Of a stretch of DNA of 64,000 nt, positions 45,001 to 53,128 are shown piece after piece. The position numbers were made by a program, and so were the translations under genes. The number at the start of each line of letters is the position of its first letter. Positions within the stretch are counted from its first letter, which is position 1. The notes beneath the pieces were generated by a model. It had not been told where the DNA came from and did no database searches. It worked only from the letters and a program-made list of their open reading frames with translations. The stretch is taken from the NCBI RefSeq assembly GCF_022899355.1, contig NZ_JALJCK010000005.1:62001-126000 (forward strand), read 5' to 3'. Source of the stretch: Shinella yambaruensis. GTDB lineage: Bacteria; Pseudomonadota; Alphaproteobacteria; Rhizobiales; Rhizobiaceae.

Positions 45001-47516
45001 CCGGTGCGGCCGAACCAGAGCTCTCGACGCAGGAGCGCAAAGCGCAGGAGGCGGAACTGCGCGCGGTCTGGCGCACGCCCTCCGGCTGGCGCTACTGGAC
45101 CTCCGTCAACAACACCGAAATCGGCCTCTGGTATGGCGCGGCCGCCTTCCTCTTCATGCTGTTTGCCGGCGTGCTCGCCCTCCTGGTGCGCGTGCAGCTC
45201 GCCGTGCCCGACAACGACTTCCTTTCCGCCGACACGTTCAACCAGGCCTTCACCCTGCACGGCACGGTGATGATGTTCCTCTTCGCCGTGCCGATCTTCG
45301 AGGCGGTGGCGATCTTCCTCCTGCCCTCGATGCTCGGCGCGCGGGAACTGCCCTTCCCCCGCCTCTCCGCCTTCGGCTTCTGGAGCTTCGCGCTCGGCGG
45401 CGTCTTCGTCTGCGGCTCGATCTTCTTCGGCGCGGCGCCGAATGCCGGCTGGTTCATGTATCCGCCGCTGGCAACGGACAAGGAATATTCCGGCATCGGC
45501 GCCGATATCTGGCTGCTCGGGCTCTCCTTCATCGAGGTCGCCTCGATCGCCGCCGCGGTGGAGCTGATCGTCGGCATCATGAAGTGCCGCGCGCCCGGCA
45601 TGCGCATCAACATGATGCCGCTCTTCGCCTGGTATCTCCTCATCGTCGCCGGCATGATCCTCTTCGCCTTCCCGCCGCTGATCGCCGGCGACATCCTGTT
45701 CGAGATGGAGCGGATGTTCGACTGGCCGTTCTTCGACACGGCGCGCGGCGGCGATCCCCTGCTCTGGCAGCACCTGTTCTGGATCTTCGGCCATCCGGAG
45801 GTCTATATCATCTTCCTGCCGGCCATCGCGCTGATGGCGATGATCGTGCCGACCTTCTCGCAACGCCCCATCGTCGGCTATTCGTGGATCGTGCTCGCCG
45901 CGGTCGGCACCGGCTTCCTGAGCTTCGGCCTGTGGGTGCACCACATGTTCACGACGGGCCTGCCGCAGATCTCGCTCGCCTTCTTCTCCGCCGCCTCGGA
46001 GGCGGTCGCGATCCCGACCGGCGTGCAGATCTTCGTCTTCATCGCCACCATGCTCGCCGGCCGCGTCATCTTCTCCGTGCCGATGCTGTTCGGCGCAGGG
46101 GGGCTTGCGATCTTCATCATCGGCGGGCTGACGGGCGTCATGGTGGCGCTCGTGCCCTTCGACTGGCAGGCGCACGACACCTATTTCATCGTCGCCCACC
46201 TGCACTACGTGCTGATCGGCGGCATGCTCTTCCCGGTCGTCGCCGGCATCTACTATTATTATCCGCTGCTCGACGCGCGAAAACTCTCCGACCGGCTCGG
46301 CAAGATCGCCTTCTGGCTGATGTTTTCCGGCTTCAACATCGCCTTCTTCCCGATGCATCTTTCCGGCCTGCGCGGCATGCCGCGGCGGGTCTTCACCTAT
46401 CCGGCCGATATCGGCTGGGACTGGTTCAACCTGGTCTCCACGATCGGCGCCTTCATCTTCGCCGCCGGCGTCGCCATCGTGGTGATCGACGTCGTGAGGC
46501 CCAAGCACCGCCAGCCGAAGGTGGAAGAGAACCCCTGGAACGCCGGCACGCTGGAATGGATCAGCGAGCCGGAGGAAAAGTGGGGCGTGCGCTCCATCCC
46601 CATCATCAGGAGCCGCTATCCGATCTGGGACCAGCCCGGCCTCATCGAGGACATCAAGGCCGGCCGCTTTTACCTGCCCGACGTGAAGGACGGCGCGCGC
46701 GAGACGCTCGTCACCTCGGTGCTGGACGCCGAGCCGATCCAGTGCCTGCGCGTCGGCGGCACCTCGATCCTCACCATCCTCGCCGCCTTCTCGCTCGGCG
46801 GCGTCTTCATCGCGCTCACCTTCCATTGGTGGATCGTGACGATCGTCTGCGCGCTGGTGACCCTTGCCGCCATCATCGCCTGGCTCTGGACGGGCACCGC
46901 CGTGATCCCCAGGCAGGAGATGCGCGACGTCGGCCTCGGCAAGAGCCTGCCGCTCTATACGTCCGGACCGCAATCGGTCGGCTGGTGGGCCATGTTCATC
47001 ACCATGGCGGGCGACGGCACCGCCTATGCCAGCCTGATGTTCGGCTACTTCTTCTACTGGACCATCCACGACGATTTCACGGGCGGCCATGCCGGGCCCG
47101 GCATGCTCTGGCCGCTCCTTGCCGCCGGCCTCTTCACGCTGGCCTGGCTCGCCATGCTGCTGGCGCGCAGGTTCAACGACGGCGACCGGCCGGCCGCCAC
47201 GCGCCTTTCGCTCCTCGCCGCCCTCCTTTTGACGCTTGCCGCAGGTGGCGCCGGCCTTGCCGGGCCCTATCTCACCGGCATGGACCCGACCGCCCATGTC
47301 TATCCGGCCATCGTCTGGGTCGTCGCCCTGTGGACCGTGGTGCATGGCGGCGTCGGCATCGTCATGCAGCTCTATTGCCTGGCGCGCAGCCTTACCGGCC
47401 GGATGGACGCGCGCCACGACATGGACCTCGTCAATGTCGTGCTCTACTGGCACTTCCTCGTCATCACGGCGGTCACGTCCTTCGGCGTCCTCGGCCTCTT
47501 TCCGGGATTGAGGTGA
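44997..47516 (+). CDS. ctaD: Cytochrome c oxidase subunit I+III fusion (CtaD-CtaE)
   Basis: 839-residue fused subunit. The subunit I part has the low-spin haem ligand in FTLHGTVMMF, the CuB/Tyr loop FWIFGHPEVYIIF, the CuB pair WVHHMFTTGL, and both haem ligands in HLHYVLIGG. The subunit III-like part (from about residue 630) contains FHWWIVTIV, GWWAMFITMAGDGTAYASLM and a C-terminal YWHFLVIT. It reduces O2 at haem a3-CuB and pumps protons. ATG overlaps the coxB stop (ATGA). CtaDE fusions are known in caa3-like oxidases of Rhizobiales; electrons probably come from cytochrome c. Confidence 0.93.
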   Translation: MTGAAEPELSTQERKAQEAELRAVWRTPSGWRYWTSVNNTEIGLWYGAAAFLFMLFAGVLALLVRVQLAVPDNDFLSADTFNQAFTLHGTVMMFLFAVPIFEAVAIFLLPSMLGARELPFPRLSAFGFWSFALGGVFVCGSIFFGAAPNAGWFMYPPLATDKEYSGIGADIWLLGLSFIEVASIAAAVELIVGIMKCRAPGMRINMMPLFAWYLLIVAGMILFAFPPLIAGDILFEMERMFDWPFFDTARGGDPLLWQHLFWIFGHPEVYIIFLPAIALMAMIVPTFSQRPIVGYSWIVLAAVGTGFLSFGLWVHHMFTTGLPQISLAFFSAASEAVAIPTGVQIFVFIATMLAGRVIFSVPMLFGAGGLAIFIIGGLTGVMVALVPFDWQAHDTYFIVAHLHYVLIGGMLFPVVAGIYYYYPLLDARKLSDRLGKIAFWLMFSGFNIAFFPMHLSGLRGMPRRVFTYPADIGWDWFNLVSTIGAFIFAAGVAIVVIDVVRPKHRQPKVEENPWNAGTLEWISEPEEKWGVRSIPIIRSRYPIWDQPGLIEDIKAGRFYLPDVKDGARETLVTSVLDAEPIQCLRVGGTSILTILAAFSLGGVFIALTFHWWIVTIVCALVTLAAIIAWLWTGTAVIPRQEMRDVGLGKSLPLYTSGPQSVGWWAMFITMAGDGTAYASLMFGYFFYWTIHDDFTGGHAGPGMLWPLLAAGLFTLAWLAMLLARRFNDGDRPAATRLSLLAALLLTLAAGGAGLAGPYLTGMDPTAHVYPAIVWVVALWTVVHGGVGIVMQLYCLARSLTGRMDARHDMDLVNVVLYWHFLVITAVTSFGVLGLFPGLR

Positions 47517-47519
47517 TCC

Positions 47520-47900
47520 ATGCGGCTGATCCCCAAGGAAATCGAAAGCCTCTGGACCCTCTTCACGGCGCCGACCATCTGGGCGCTGCATTTCCTCGCC
47601 TGCTACATCACCGCCGCCGTCACCTGCGCGAAGGCGGGCGCCGTTCCCTTCTCCTTCGACACGATGCGTCTCGCCCTCGGCCTGATCACCCTCGCCGCGC
47701 TTGCCGGCATCGTGCTTTCCGCCGTGCTCGCCTGGCGGCAGTGGGGTTTCGGGTCCGGCGATCCGCCGCACGACGAACCGACCCGCAAGGACCGCCTGCT
47801 CTTCCAGGGGTTCGCGACGCTGCTCCTCTCCGGCCTCAGCTTCGTGGCTGTGCTCTTCGTCGCCATGCCGCTGGTCTTCATCGGGGCGTGCCAGCCATGA
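47520..47900 (+). CDS. Small membrane protein of the oxidase operon
   Basis: 126-residue hydrophobic protein with three probable spans: TIWALHFLACYITAAVTCAK, LALGLITLAALAGIVLSAVL and FATLLLSGLSFVAVLFVAMP. No confident family name. It lies between ctaDE and ctaG with gaps of 3 nt and an ATGA overlap, so it is co-translated; an accessory or assembly role is inferred from position only. Confidence 0.8.
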   Translation: MRLIPKEIESLWTLFTAPTIWALHFLACYITAAVTCAKAGAVPFSFDTMRLALGLITLAALAGIVLSAVLAWRQWGFGSGDPPHDEPTRKDRLLFQGFATLLLSGLSFVAVLFVAMPLVFIGACQP

Positions 47901-48526
47901 AGAGCCTCGCGCGCCTCCTCGGCCTCGCCCTTCTCGCCGCGCTCGGCGCAATGCTCCTCGCCAGCTTCGGCAGCGGCTCGTTCACGGCCCATATGATCAT
48001 CCATATGGGCATCGTCGCGGTTGCCGCGCCGCTCGTCGCCTATGGCTTGCGCGACACGCGGCTCGATCCGCTGCCGGGCGTGATCCGCGCAAGCCCGATG
48101 CTCGCCTCGCTCGTCGAGCTCGTCGTCGTCTGGTTCTGGCATCTGCCTGCCCTGCGGAGGATCGCGGATGGAAGCCTCGCCCTGTCGCTTGTCGAACAGG
48201 CAAGCTTCCTGGTTGCCGGCGTCCTGCTCTGGCACGCCTGCTTCCGGCCGAAGGACGGCCGTCTCGCCGGCGCGGCCGGGCTATTGTTCACCTCCATGCA
48301 CATGACCCTGCTCGGCGTGCTGCTGGCGCTCGCCCCGCGCCCGCTCTATGGCGGCGGCGACGTCACCTGTTTCGGCATCCCCCTCTCGGCCGCCGCCGAC
48401 CAGCAGCTCGGCGGGGTCGTCATGCTGATGGTCGGGGCGCTCGCCTATCTCCTCGGCGGCATCCTGCTTCTTGCCGGCGTCCTGCGGGAGGACGAGGCGC
48501 TTCCGGCGAACAGGCCGCCATGCTGA
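47897..48526 (+). CDS. Cytochrome c oxidase assembly protein, caa3_CtaG family
   Basis: 209-residue membrane protein of the caa3-type CtaG/DUF1404-like family (distinct from Cox11). SGSFTAHMIIHMGIVAVAAP, VVVWFWHLPALRRIADGSLA, ACFRPKDGRL and TSMHMTLLGVLLALAPRPLY, with histidines in predicted spans, suggest copper handling for CuB insertion. ATG overlaps the stop of the small membrane protein gene. Confidence 0.87.
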   Translation: MKSLARLLGLALLAALGAMLLASFGSGSFTAHMIIHMGIVAVAAPLVAYGLRDTRLDPLPGVIRASPMLASLVELVVVWFWHLPALRRIADGSLALSLVEQASFLVAGVLLWHACFRPKDGRLAGAAGLLFTSMHMTLLGVLLALAPRPLYGGGDVTCFGIPLSAAADQQLGGVVMLMVGALAYLLGGILLLAGVLREDEALPANRPPC

Positions 48527-49569
48527 TCGGCTGGAGGCATATCCTCGGCCTCGTGCTGGCCGGCGCGCTCGGCGCGTTCCTTATCGCCTGGTCCGGCATC
48601 ATCGGCGTCGGCGCGAGCACGGGCCACTGGAAGGCGACCGACTGGTTCCTGCACTGGGTGATGCGATCCTCGGTCAGGACTGCGGCGATAGGAACGCCGG
48701 TCCCAGCCTTCACCGAGGGCATGCTGCCGATGGCGGCGGGCCATTTCGAGGGGGGCTGCGCCATCTGTCACGGCTCGCCGGCGCGGCCACGGCCGGACAG
48801 CGTCCGCAACATGCTGCCCGCCCCGCCGGATCTCAAGGACAAGATCGCCGGCTGGAGCGATGCCGAACTCTTCCAGATCGTGCAGCACGGCGTGCGCTTC
48901 ACCGGCATGCCGGCCTGGCCGGCCGCGGGGCGCGAGGACGAAGCCTGGGCCATGGTCGCCTTCCTGCGCCGCTATCCGGCGCTCGATGCCGAGGCCTATC
49001 GCAGCCTTGCCGGCCTTGCCGAAACGCGCCCGGCAGGAACCGGGGACGCCATCGGGACCTGCAACGGCTGCCACGCACCGGAACGGCTCGATGCGCAAAG
49101 CCTCATTCCGGACCTTTCCGGCCAGTCCGCCACCTATCTCGAACAGGCTCTTCTCGCCTATGCGGAGGGAAAGCGGGCGAGCGGCATCATGGCCGTCGCG
49201 ACGGAGAGATTGGACGATGAGGAACGCCGGACGCTCGCCCGCCATTTTGCCGCCCAGCCCGCACGCCTGCGCCAATCGACATCCGGGGAGGACGCGGCGC
49301 GCGGCGAGACGATCGCCCTGAACGGCGATCCGGCCCGGCGCATTCCCGCCTGCCTGTCATGCCACGACAAGGCCGGGGCCAATCCCGCCTTTCCGCGCCT
49401 TTCGGGCCAGCCGGCGGCCTATCTCGAAAGCCAGCTGAAGCTCTTTACCGGGAAGGGCCGCGGCGGCGGTCCGTTCAGGGACGTGATGGCGAAAGCCGTC
49501 GCCAACCTCGAAGCGGAGGACATGGCCCCTCTCGCCGCCTATTTCGCCGGACGGAAACCGGCGGATTGA
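48520..49569 (+). CDS. Membrane-anchored triheme cytochrome c
   Basis: 349-residue protein. One N-terminal span (ILGLVLAGALGAFLIAWSGI) is followed by three c-haem motifs: CAICH (about residue 87), CNGCH (about 183) and CLSCH (about 281). The layout resembles the alcohol/aldehyde-dehydrogenase-type and c4-like cytochromes. It overlaps the end of ctaG by 7 nt. It probably passes electrons from the bc1 complex or a periplasmic dehydrogenase to CoxB. Sixth-ligand Met residues are likely but not assigned. Confidence 0.87.
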   Translation: MLIGWRHILGLVLAGALGAFLIAWSGIIGVGASTGHWKATDWFLHWVMRSSVRTAAIGTPVPAFTEGMLPMAAGHFEGGCAICHGSPARPRPDSVRNMLPAPPDLKDKIAGWSDAELFQIVQHGVRFTGMPAWPAAGREDEAWAMVAFLRRYPALDAEAYRSLAGLAETRPAGTGDAIGTCNGCHAPERLDAQSLIPDLSGQSATYLEQALLAYAEGKRASGIMAVATERLDDEERRTLARHFAAQPARLRQSTSGEDAARGETIALNGDPARRIPACLSCHDKAGANPAFPRLSGQPAAYLESQLKLFTGKGRGGGPFRDVMAKAVANLEAEDMAPLAAYFAGRKPAD

Positions 49570-49572
49570 GGC

Positions 49573-49749
49573 CTACCGCCGGCCGACCTGCTTGGCCGGA
49601 TCGTCGTTCTCGTCCGGGTTCGGATTGGGCTCCTCGTCCGGCAGGCGGTCGGGCTCCGGCTCCTTGATCGGCGGCGTCGGCTCGCCGATCGGCGGAAGGT
49701 CGGGCACCGGGTTGGGGCCGGGATTGGGTTCGTTCGGAATGATAGCCAT
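49573..49749 (-). CDS. 58-residue proline-rich small protein
   Basis: A short frame with a strong ribosome site (AAGGAGG 5 nt before the ATG). It encodes MAIIPNEPNPGPNPVPDLPP and ends PDENDDPAKQVGRR. About one third of residues are proline. It includes repeats of P-x-P and DE/NPN motifs. Similar short proline/asparagine-rich proteins occur near stress genes in Rhizobiaceae, from memory. Function unknown; probably disordered. Confidence 0.7.
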   Translation of the reverse strand: MAIIPNEPNPGPNPVPDLPPIGEPTPPIKEPEPDRLPDEEPNPNPDENDDPAKQVGRR

Positions 49750-49776
49750 CGTGGCCTCCTTGCAGGTTTGACCGGT

Positions 49777-50070
49777 CTATTGCGCCATCACGCTGCGTGC
49801 ACCGGCCTGGCGAAAGGCCTGCTCGGCCTTGAGCAGATCGGTGCGCGCAATATCGACCGAGACGCGGATCTCACCATGAAGCGGCGCATCGGCGCGCACG
49901 GTATCGCCACCGGAGGCTTCCACGCCGGCCGTGTTGGCGTGCGTGTCCGGCTCGATGAAGACATCGGCACGGTCAATCCCGCATTGCTGCACGAGATGTT
50001 CGACGGCCCGGTCGGCGGTCTCCCGGGTCGCGAATATCGCCCACATGGTCTTCGTGCTGTCATCGGACAT
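49777..50070 (-). CDS. Small protein with ferredoxin-like (YflT-type) fold signature
   Basis: 97-residue protein starting MSDDSTKTMWAIFATRETAD, then RAVEHLVQQCGIDRADVFIE. GDTVRADAPLHGEIRVSVDI and TDLLKAEQAFRQAGARSV follow. The pattern of a short strand, helix and acidic loop recalls general stress protein YflT-like domains, but I cannot name a family with confidence. GGAGAAGG precedes the ATG. It probably shares an operon with the 58-residue protein. Confidence 0.75.
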   Translation of the reverse strand: MSDDSTKTMWAIFATRETADRAVEHLVQQCGIDRADVFIEPDTHANTAGVEASGGDTVRADAPLHGEIRVSVDIARTDLLKAEQAFRQAGARSVMAQ

Positions 50071-50140
50071 GGCACCTTCTCCTCTTCTTCGGGGATCAGG
50101 TTTGCAACGCAGAAGGAGAGCGATGGTTTCAGCCCGCGGG

Positions 50141-50371
50141 CTATATGTCGTCCCTGGTGTAGAACATGCGGGCGGACGCTTCGATGATCGAGCGGTGCCT
50201 GACGGGATCGAAGGTGACGGCGGGAAACGTCTCGAAGAGATATCTGGCGAAGCTCTCCCTGGCCTCCTGCGAGGCATCGAACCAGGGCTGCGAGGTCAAT
50301 TCGTCGAAGACCGACTTCAACGCGCCCAATTCTTCCGGCTCGAACGTTCCCTTGGAAGTGTAGCTGCCCAC
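50141..50371 (-). CDS. Conserved small hypothetical protein
   Basis: 76-residue protein with FEPEELGALKSVFDELTSQP and WFDASQEARESFARYLFETF, followed by DPVRHRSIIEASARMFYTRD. No family known to me. A GTACG-N4-CGTAC palindrome lies 69 bp upstream of its start. Composition is helical and soluble. Confidence 0.7.
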   Translation of the reverse strand: MGSYTSKGTFEPEELGALKSVFDELTSQPWFDASQEARESFARYLFETFPAVTFDPVRHRSIIEASARMFYTRDDI

Positions 50372-50439
50372 GCCCGCCTCCTCTCCGTGACAGCCGTGGA
50401 TTCTAGGACCGTCCTTGCGGGATTCAAAGCGGGAATGCG

Positions 50440-50453
50440 GTACGATATCGTAC
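50440..50453. promoter_or_regulatory. GTACG-N4-CGTAC palindrome, copy 1
   Basis: GTACGATATCGTAC, a perfect palindrome (N4 = ATAT), lies 69 bp upstream of the 76-residue gene and 14 bp beyond the BON gene stop. It is one of four copies of the motif in the window. Confidence 0.5.
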
Positions 50454-50466
50454 GAAGAAGCCCGGC

Positions 50467-50961
50467 CTATTCCGTCACGTCGCGGGGAACGTGGCTGTCG
50501 ACGCCCCGCGTCAAAAGCCCGTCCGCGCGCACATCGCGCACGCCCTTCACCCGGCGCAGGAAGCCGATCAGATGGCGACGGTCCTCCTCGCTGTCGACGG
50601 CGCCGTCGAGGATGGCGATGCCGTCGCGGATCGCAAGATCCAGCATGGCCAGATCGACCCGTTCATCCTCTTCAAGCGCCTCCAGGATCCGCGCTTCGAG
50701 ATCGTCGTCCGCGATGATGTCGTCCGTCTCCTCCGCAAACGGCAGCGGTGCGCCGTCGACATCCCGCGCCTCGGGATCGGCGGTGATCTCGATACCCCCG
50801 TTGTCGGCTTGGTCCGGATCGGCGCCGCGTGTTCCATAGGGCGCGTTCTGTCCGGCCCGGCGTGCGTCATCGTCGTCGGGATAGGGCCAACCATCCCGGA
50901 TGTCGCGCTCCTCGTGGTCACGGAAATCCTCTTCGCCGGAAGCTCGCTTGCGATCGGTCAT
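50467..50961 (-). CDS. BON-domain protein
   Basis: 164-residue acidic protein. The N-terminal 85 residues are low-complexity and charged (YPDDDDARR, EITADPEARDVD). The C-terminal BON domain has LEARILEALEEDERVDLAML, DGIAILDGAVDSEEDRRHLI and GFLRRVKGVRDVRADGL. BON domains bind lipid surfaces and occur in envelope-stress proteins, but no signal peptide is seen here. GGAG lies 6 nt before ATG 50961. An EcfG-type promoter lies at 51005-51029. Confidence 0.85.
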   Translation of the reverse strand: MTDRKRASGEEDFRDHEERDIRDGWPYPDDDDARRAGQNAPYGTRGADPDQADNGGIEITADPEARDVDGAPLPFAEETDDIIADDDLEARILEALEEDERVDLAMLDLAIRDGIAILDGAVDSEEDRRHLIGFLRRVKGVRDVRADGLLTRGVDSHVPRDVTE

Positions 50962-51004
50962 CGTCTTCTCCATTCGTTCAATGCTGCAGGGAGGGGACAG
51001 GTCC

Positions 51005-51029
51005 AACCGATCAGGCCGGCCATTGTTCC
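51005..51029 (-). promoter_or_regulatory. Sigma-EcfG-type promoter (GGAAC-N16-GGTT) of the BON gene
   Basis: On the minus strand GGAAC (51029-51025), 16 nt, GGTT (51008-51005), about 45 nt from the BON start. One mismatch to the CGTT consensus, the same as at 42744. Confidence 0.5.
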
Positions 51030-51094
51030 CGCGCGTGCCGCTCGGCGGAGCTCATCCGGAAAGGAAGGGGCGATCCTCCGCTGCGTCGTTCCCG

Positions 51095-51607
51095 TCAAAA
51101 CGCGTCGGGACGGCCGATCTCGTCCTCCAGCATCTTTCGCGCGCGGTTGACCCGGCTTTTCACCGTGCCGATCTCGCACGCGCACAGCCGCGCCGTGTCG
51201 ATGTAGCTGACCCCCATCGCGACGAGCAGCAATGTGCGGCGCGAGCGCGGCGGGATACGGCTGAGTGCGGAACGCAGCTCGCTGCGGCGAACCGCCCATT
51301 CCTGCGGCGCCGAAATGCTGGCACGCTCGAACAGCCCGTCGTCCAGCCCGACGGGTTCCCGGCAGCGGCGGCGATATTCCGTGTTGAAGGTGTTGCGCAT
51401 GATCGTGAAGAGCCACGAGCGCAGTCGCGTGTCCGGGCAAAACTGGTGAGAGGACCGGAGCGCGCGCATGACCGTCTCCTGCACGAGATCCTCCCGGTCG
51501 CTCGCCGAACGGGTGAACCGCTGGGAAAACCGCCTCAGCGCGGGCAACTGTGCTTCGATCGCGGCGTGAACCGTCTGCGCGGCGGGCTTGGAGACCAGGG
51601 CGTCCAT
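51095..51607 (-). CDS. ECF RNA polymerase sigma factor, EcfG-like
   Basis: 170-residue ECF sigma factor. Region 2 contains REDLVQETVMRALRSSHQF and the sigma2 core LRSWLFTIMRNTFNTEYRRR. Region 4 has LRSALSRIPPRSRRTLLLVA and CEIGTVKSRVNRARKMLEDE. These match the EcfG/RpoE2 group that directs the general stress response in alphaproteobacteria. NepR and PhyR partners are not next door, so it is probably an additional EcfG paralogue. It can be expected to read GGAAC-N16/17-CGTT promoters such as those listed here. Confidence 0.9.
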   Translation of the reverse strand: MDALVSKPAAQTVHAAIEAQLPALRRFSQRFTRSASDREDLVQETVMRALRSSHQFCPDTRLRSWLFTIMRNTFNTEYRRRCREPVGLDDGLFERASISAPQEWAVRRSELRSALSRIPPRSRRTLLLVAMGVSYIDTARLCACEIGTVKSRVNRARKMLEDEIGRPDAF

Positions 51608-51654
51608 TCATTCCTCCGTTTCCAAAGAAACGAAGCGGGCTCGCGGAGGTTGCC

Positions 51655-51668
51655 GTACGATAGCGTAC
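51655..51668. promoter_or_regulatory. GTACG-N4-CGTAC palindrome, copy 2
   Basis: GTACGATAGCGTAC lies between the divergent sigma-factor gene (start 51607) and the DUF6894 gene (start 51747), so it may act on both. Confidence 0.5.
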
Positions 51669-51746
51669 AGACGCCGGCAAAAAGAGAATGGAACACTTCG
51701 CGGCTTCACCAGTCAGTAGGAGAGCCAAAGCTGTCCCGAGGCGAAC

Positions 51747-51977
51747 ATGACCCGCTACTTCTTTCACATCTGCAGTCGAACGGAACGGATCGAGGATCGG
51801 GAAGGCGCGGATTTCGACACGGTGCAGGCGGCCTTGGCCGAGGCGCGGCTTGCAGCCCGCGAGATACTGGCCGAGGACGTCCGCAAGGGGCAGGTCGACG
51901 AGACGCGCTTCTGCGAGATTGCCGACGAACGGGGGCGGCTGGTGGCCCGCGTCCCCTTCAGCGAGGCGCTCAGATAA
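51747..51977 (+). CDS. DUF6894 family protein
   Basis: 76-residue protein MTRYFFHICSRTERIEDREG, then ADFDTVQAALAEARLAAREI, fitting the DUF6894 family (xxYFFxxxxxxxxxxDxxGxxFxxxxxAxxEA). Function unknown. A second member is at 52.9 kb. Its 3' end overlaps the convergent Crp/Fnr gene by 8 nt. Confidence 0.85.
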   Translation: MTRYFFHICSRTERIEDREGADFDTVQAALAEARLAAREILAEDVRKGQVDETRFCEIADERGRLVARVPFSEALR

Positions 51978-52701
51978 CGGATCGCGAGACGATGGTCCCG
52001 ATGAGCCGTTCATACTCCTTTTCGCATTCGCCATAGGCATCGCGCGCAAAGGCCTCGAGGCCGGCGCGGTTGCGCACGCTGACGACGCCGCGCTCGGAAT
52101 AGATGAGCTTCTTGCCCTCCAGCACATGGAGCGCCGTCGTCACGCTGGGGCGCCGCACGGCGAGCATGATCGACATGAATTCGTGCGTCAGGCTGATATC
52201 CGACCCGTCCGCCCGGTCGTGGCACATCAAGATCCACCGTGCGAGCCGCTCGTCGATATGGTGCACGGCATTGGACAGCGCCGTATAGGCCTGCTGGACG
52301 GCAAGCGCCTGGGTGTAGCGGGAAAGCAGCCTGTGAACCTCCCGATCCTCCGCGAGAACCGCCTTCAGGTCCGGAACGGGAATCCGGTATGCTTGCCCTT
52401 GCATCTGCATGTGGATGGAAAAGGGATCGGCATCGACATCGAGGACAGCCGAGGTCGGACACATGCCATCCCTTCCGATGATGCCGATCTCGCTATGCTG
52501 GCCCTCCGGCGACCGGACGACGACGGACGCGATCCCGTTCTCGAAGAAGTAGGCGTGCTCCATCGGCTGATGGGGAGAGGAAAGCTGGTACAAGCGGGGA
52601 AGCTCTATTCGTTCCAGCCGCCCGGCAAACCGCTCCAGGCTCGTTTCCGGTAAACGCCGAAGCAGGTTGTTCCGGAACCTGCCCTGCCAAACGTCTGCCA
52701 T
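51970..52701 (-). CDS. Crp/Fnr family transcriptional regulator (paralogue 2)
   Basis: 243-residue regulator closely related to the 40.8 kb one. IASVVVRSPEGQHSEIGIIG and GRDGMCPTSAVLDVDAD form the ligand domain, without cAMP-binding or Fe-S residues. ALSNAVHHIDERLARWILMC and DISLTHEFMSIMLAVRRPSV-TTALHVLEGKKLI form the linker and HTH. AGGA lies 7 nt before ATG 52701. A 22-bp palindrome (52712-52733) ends exactly at the ribosome site, so self-repression is plausible. Confidence 0.9.
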   Translation of the reverse strand: MADVWQGRFRNNLLRRLPETSLERFAGRLERIELPRLYQLSSPHQPMEHAYFFENGIASVVVRSPEGQHSEIGIIGRDGMCPTSAVLDVDADPFSIHMQMQGQAYRIPVPDLKAVLAEDREVHRLLSRYTQALAVQQAYTALSNAVHHIDERLARWILMCHDRADGSDISLTHEFMSIMLAVRRPSVTTALHVLEGKKLIYSERGVVSVRNRAGLEAFARDAYGECEKEYERLIGTIVSRSVI

Positions 52702-52711
52702 CCAACGATCC

Positions 52712-52733
52712 TATGCGGTTCAGCGACCGCATA
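52712..52733. promoter_or_regulatory. 22-bp palindrome at the Crp/Fnr paralogue 2 leader
   Basis: TATGCGGT-tcagcg-ACCGCATA has perfect 8-nt arms in the 5-6-5-like spacing of CRP sites. It ends 10 bp upstream of the start codon, touching the AGGA element. Binding here by the gene's own product would block transcription or initiation; an RNA hairpin with the same effect is the alternative. Confidence 0.5.
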
Positions 52734-52879
52734 TCTGCCAAAGGCTTCGGTCTCTCCTAAAGTCAATGGCCGTCCATCTATGATCATAAAATCGGCGAGA
52801 CAACCCGGCGCCGGGCGTCGGTACGGAAGCGGACAAAGGGGATGGAGCGTATCGTGTCCTTCCCGGTTGCGGCCCGGCG

Positions 52880-53128
52880 TCACAACTGCTGGGCGCCGTG
52901 CGGTATCGCCTCCAGAATCAGCCGGAACGTGATGATGGGAACGCGGTTGGCGTCCTGCAGCTCGACGGAAATGCTGTCGATCGGCTCGTTGGGCAGCCCG
53001 TCGATCGCCATTTCCGCCAGAAGCGTTTTTGCCTCTTCCCTGGCCTGCGCCAGATTCTCAAAATCGAAACCCCGATCGGGCTGGAGCACGCCGTCCTGAT
53101 CCTGGATTTTGAAGTAATAACGTCCCAT
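52880..53128 (-). CDS. DUF6894 family protein
   Basis: 82-residue protein MGRYYFKIQDQDGVLQPDRG, followed by FDFENLAQAREEAKTLLAEM, matching DUF6894. GGAGG precedes the ATG. A weak EcfG-type promoter (GGAAC-N16-CATT, 53177-53153 on the minus strand) lies about 25 nt before the start. Function unknown. Confidence 0.85.
   Translation of the reverse strand: MGRYYFKIQDQDGVLQPDRGFDFENLAQAREEAKTLLAEMAIDGLPNEPIDSISVELQDANRVPIITFRLILEAIPHGAQQL

Noticed and set aside
44979-47951. Minus-strand open stretch of 990 codons
   Set aside because: Fully antisense to the oxidase genes; repetitive Gly/Glu/His composition without motifs.
51690-51715. GGAAC before the DUF6894 gene as an EcfG promoter
   Set aside because: No CGTT-like element at 16 or 17 nt; the sequence there is AGTC or GTCA.
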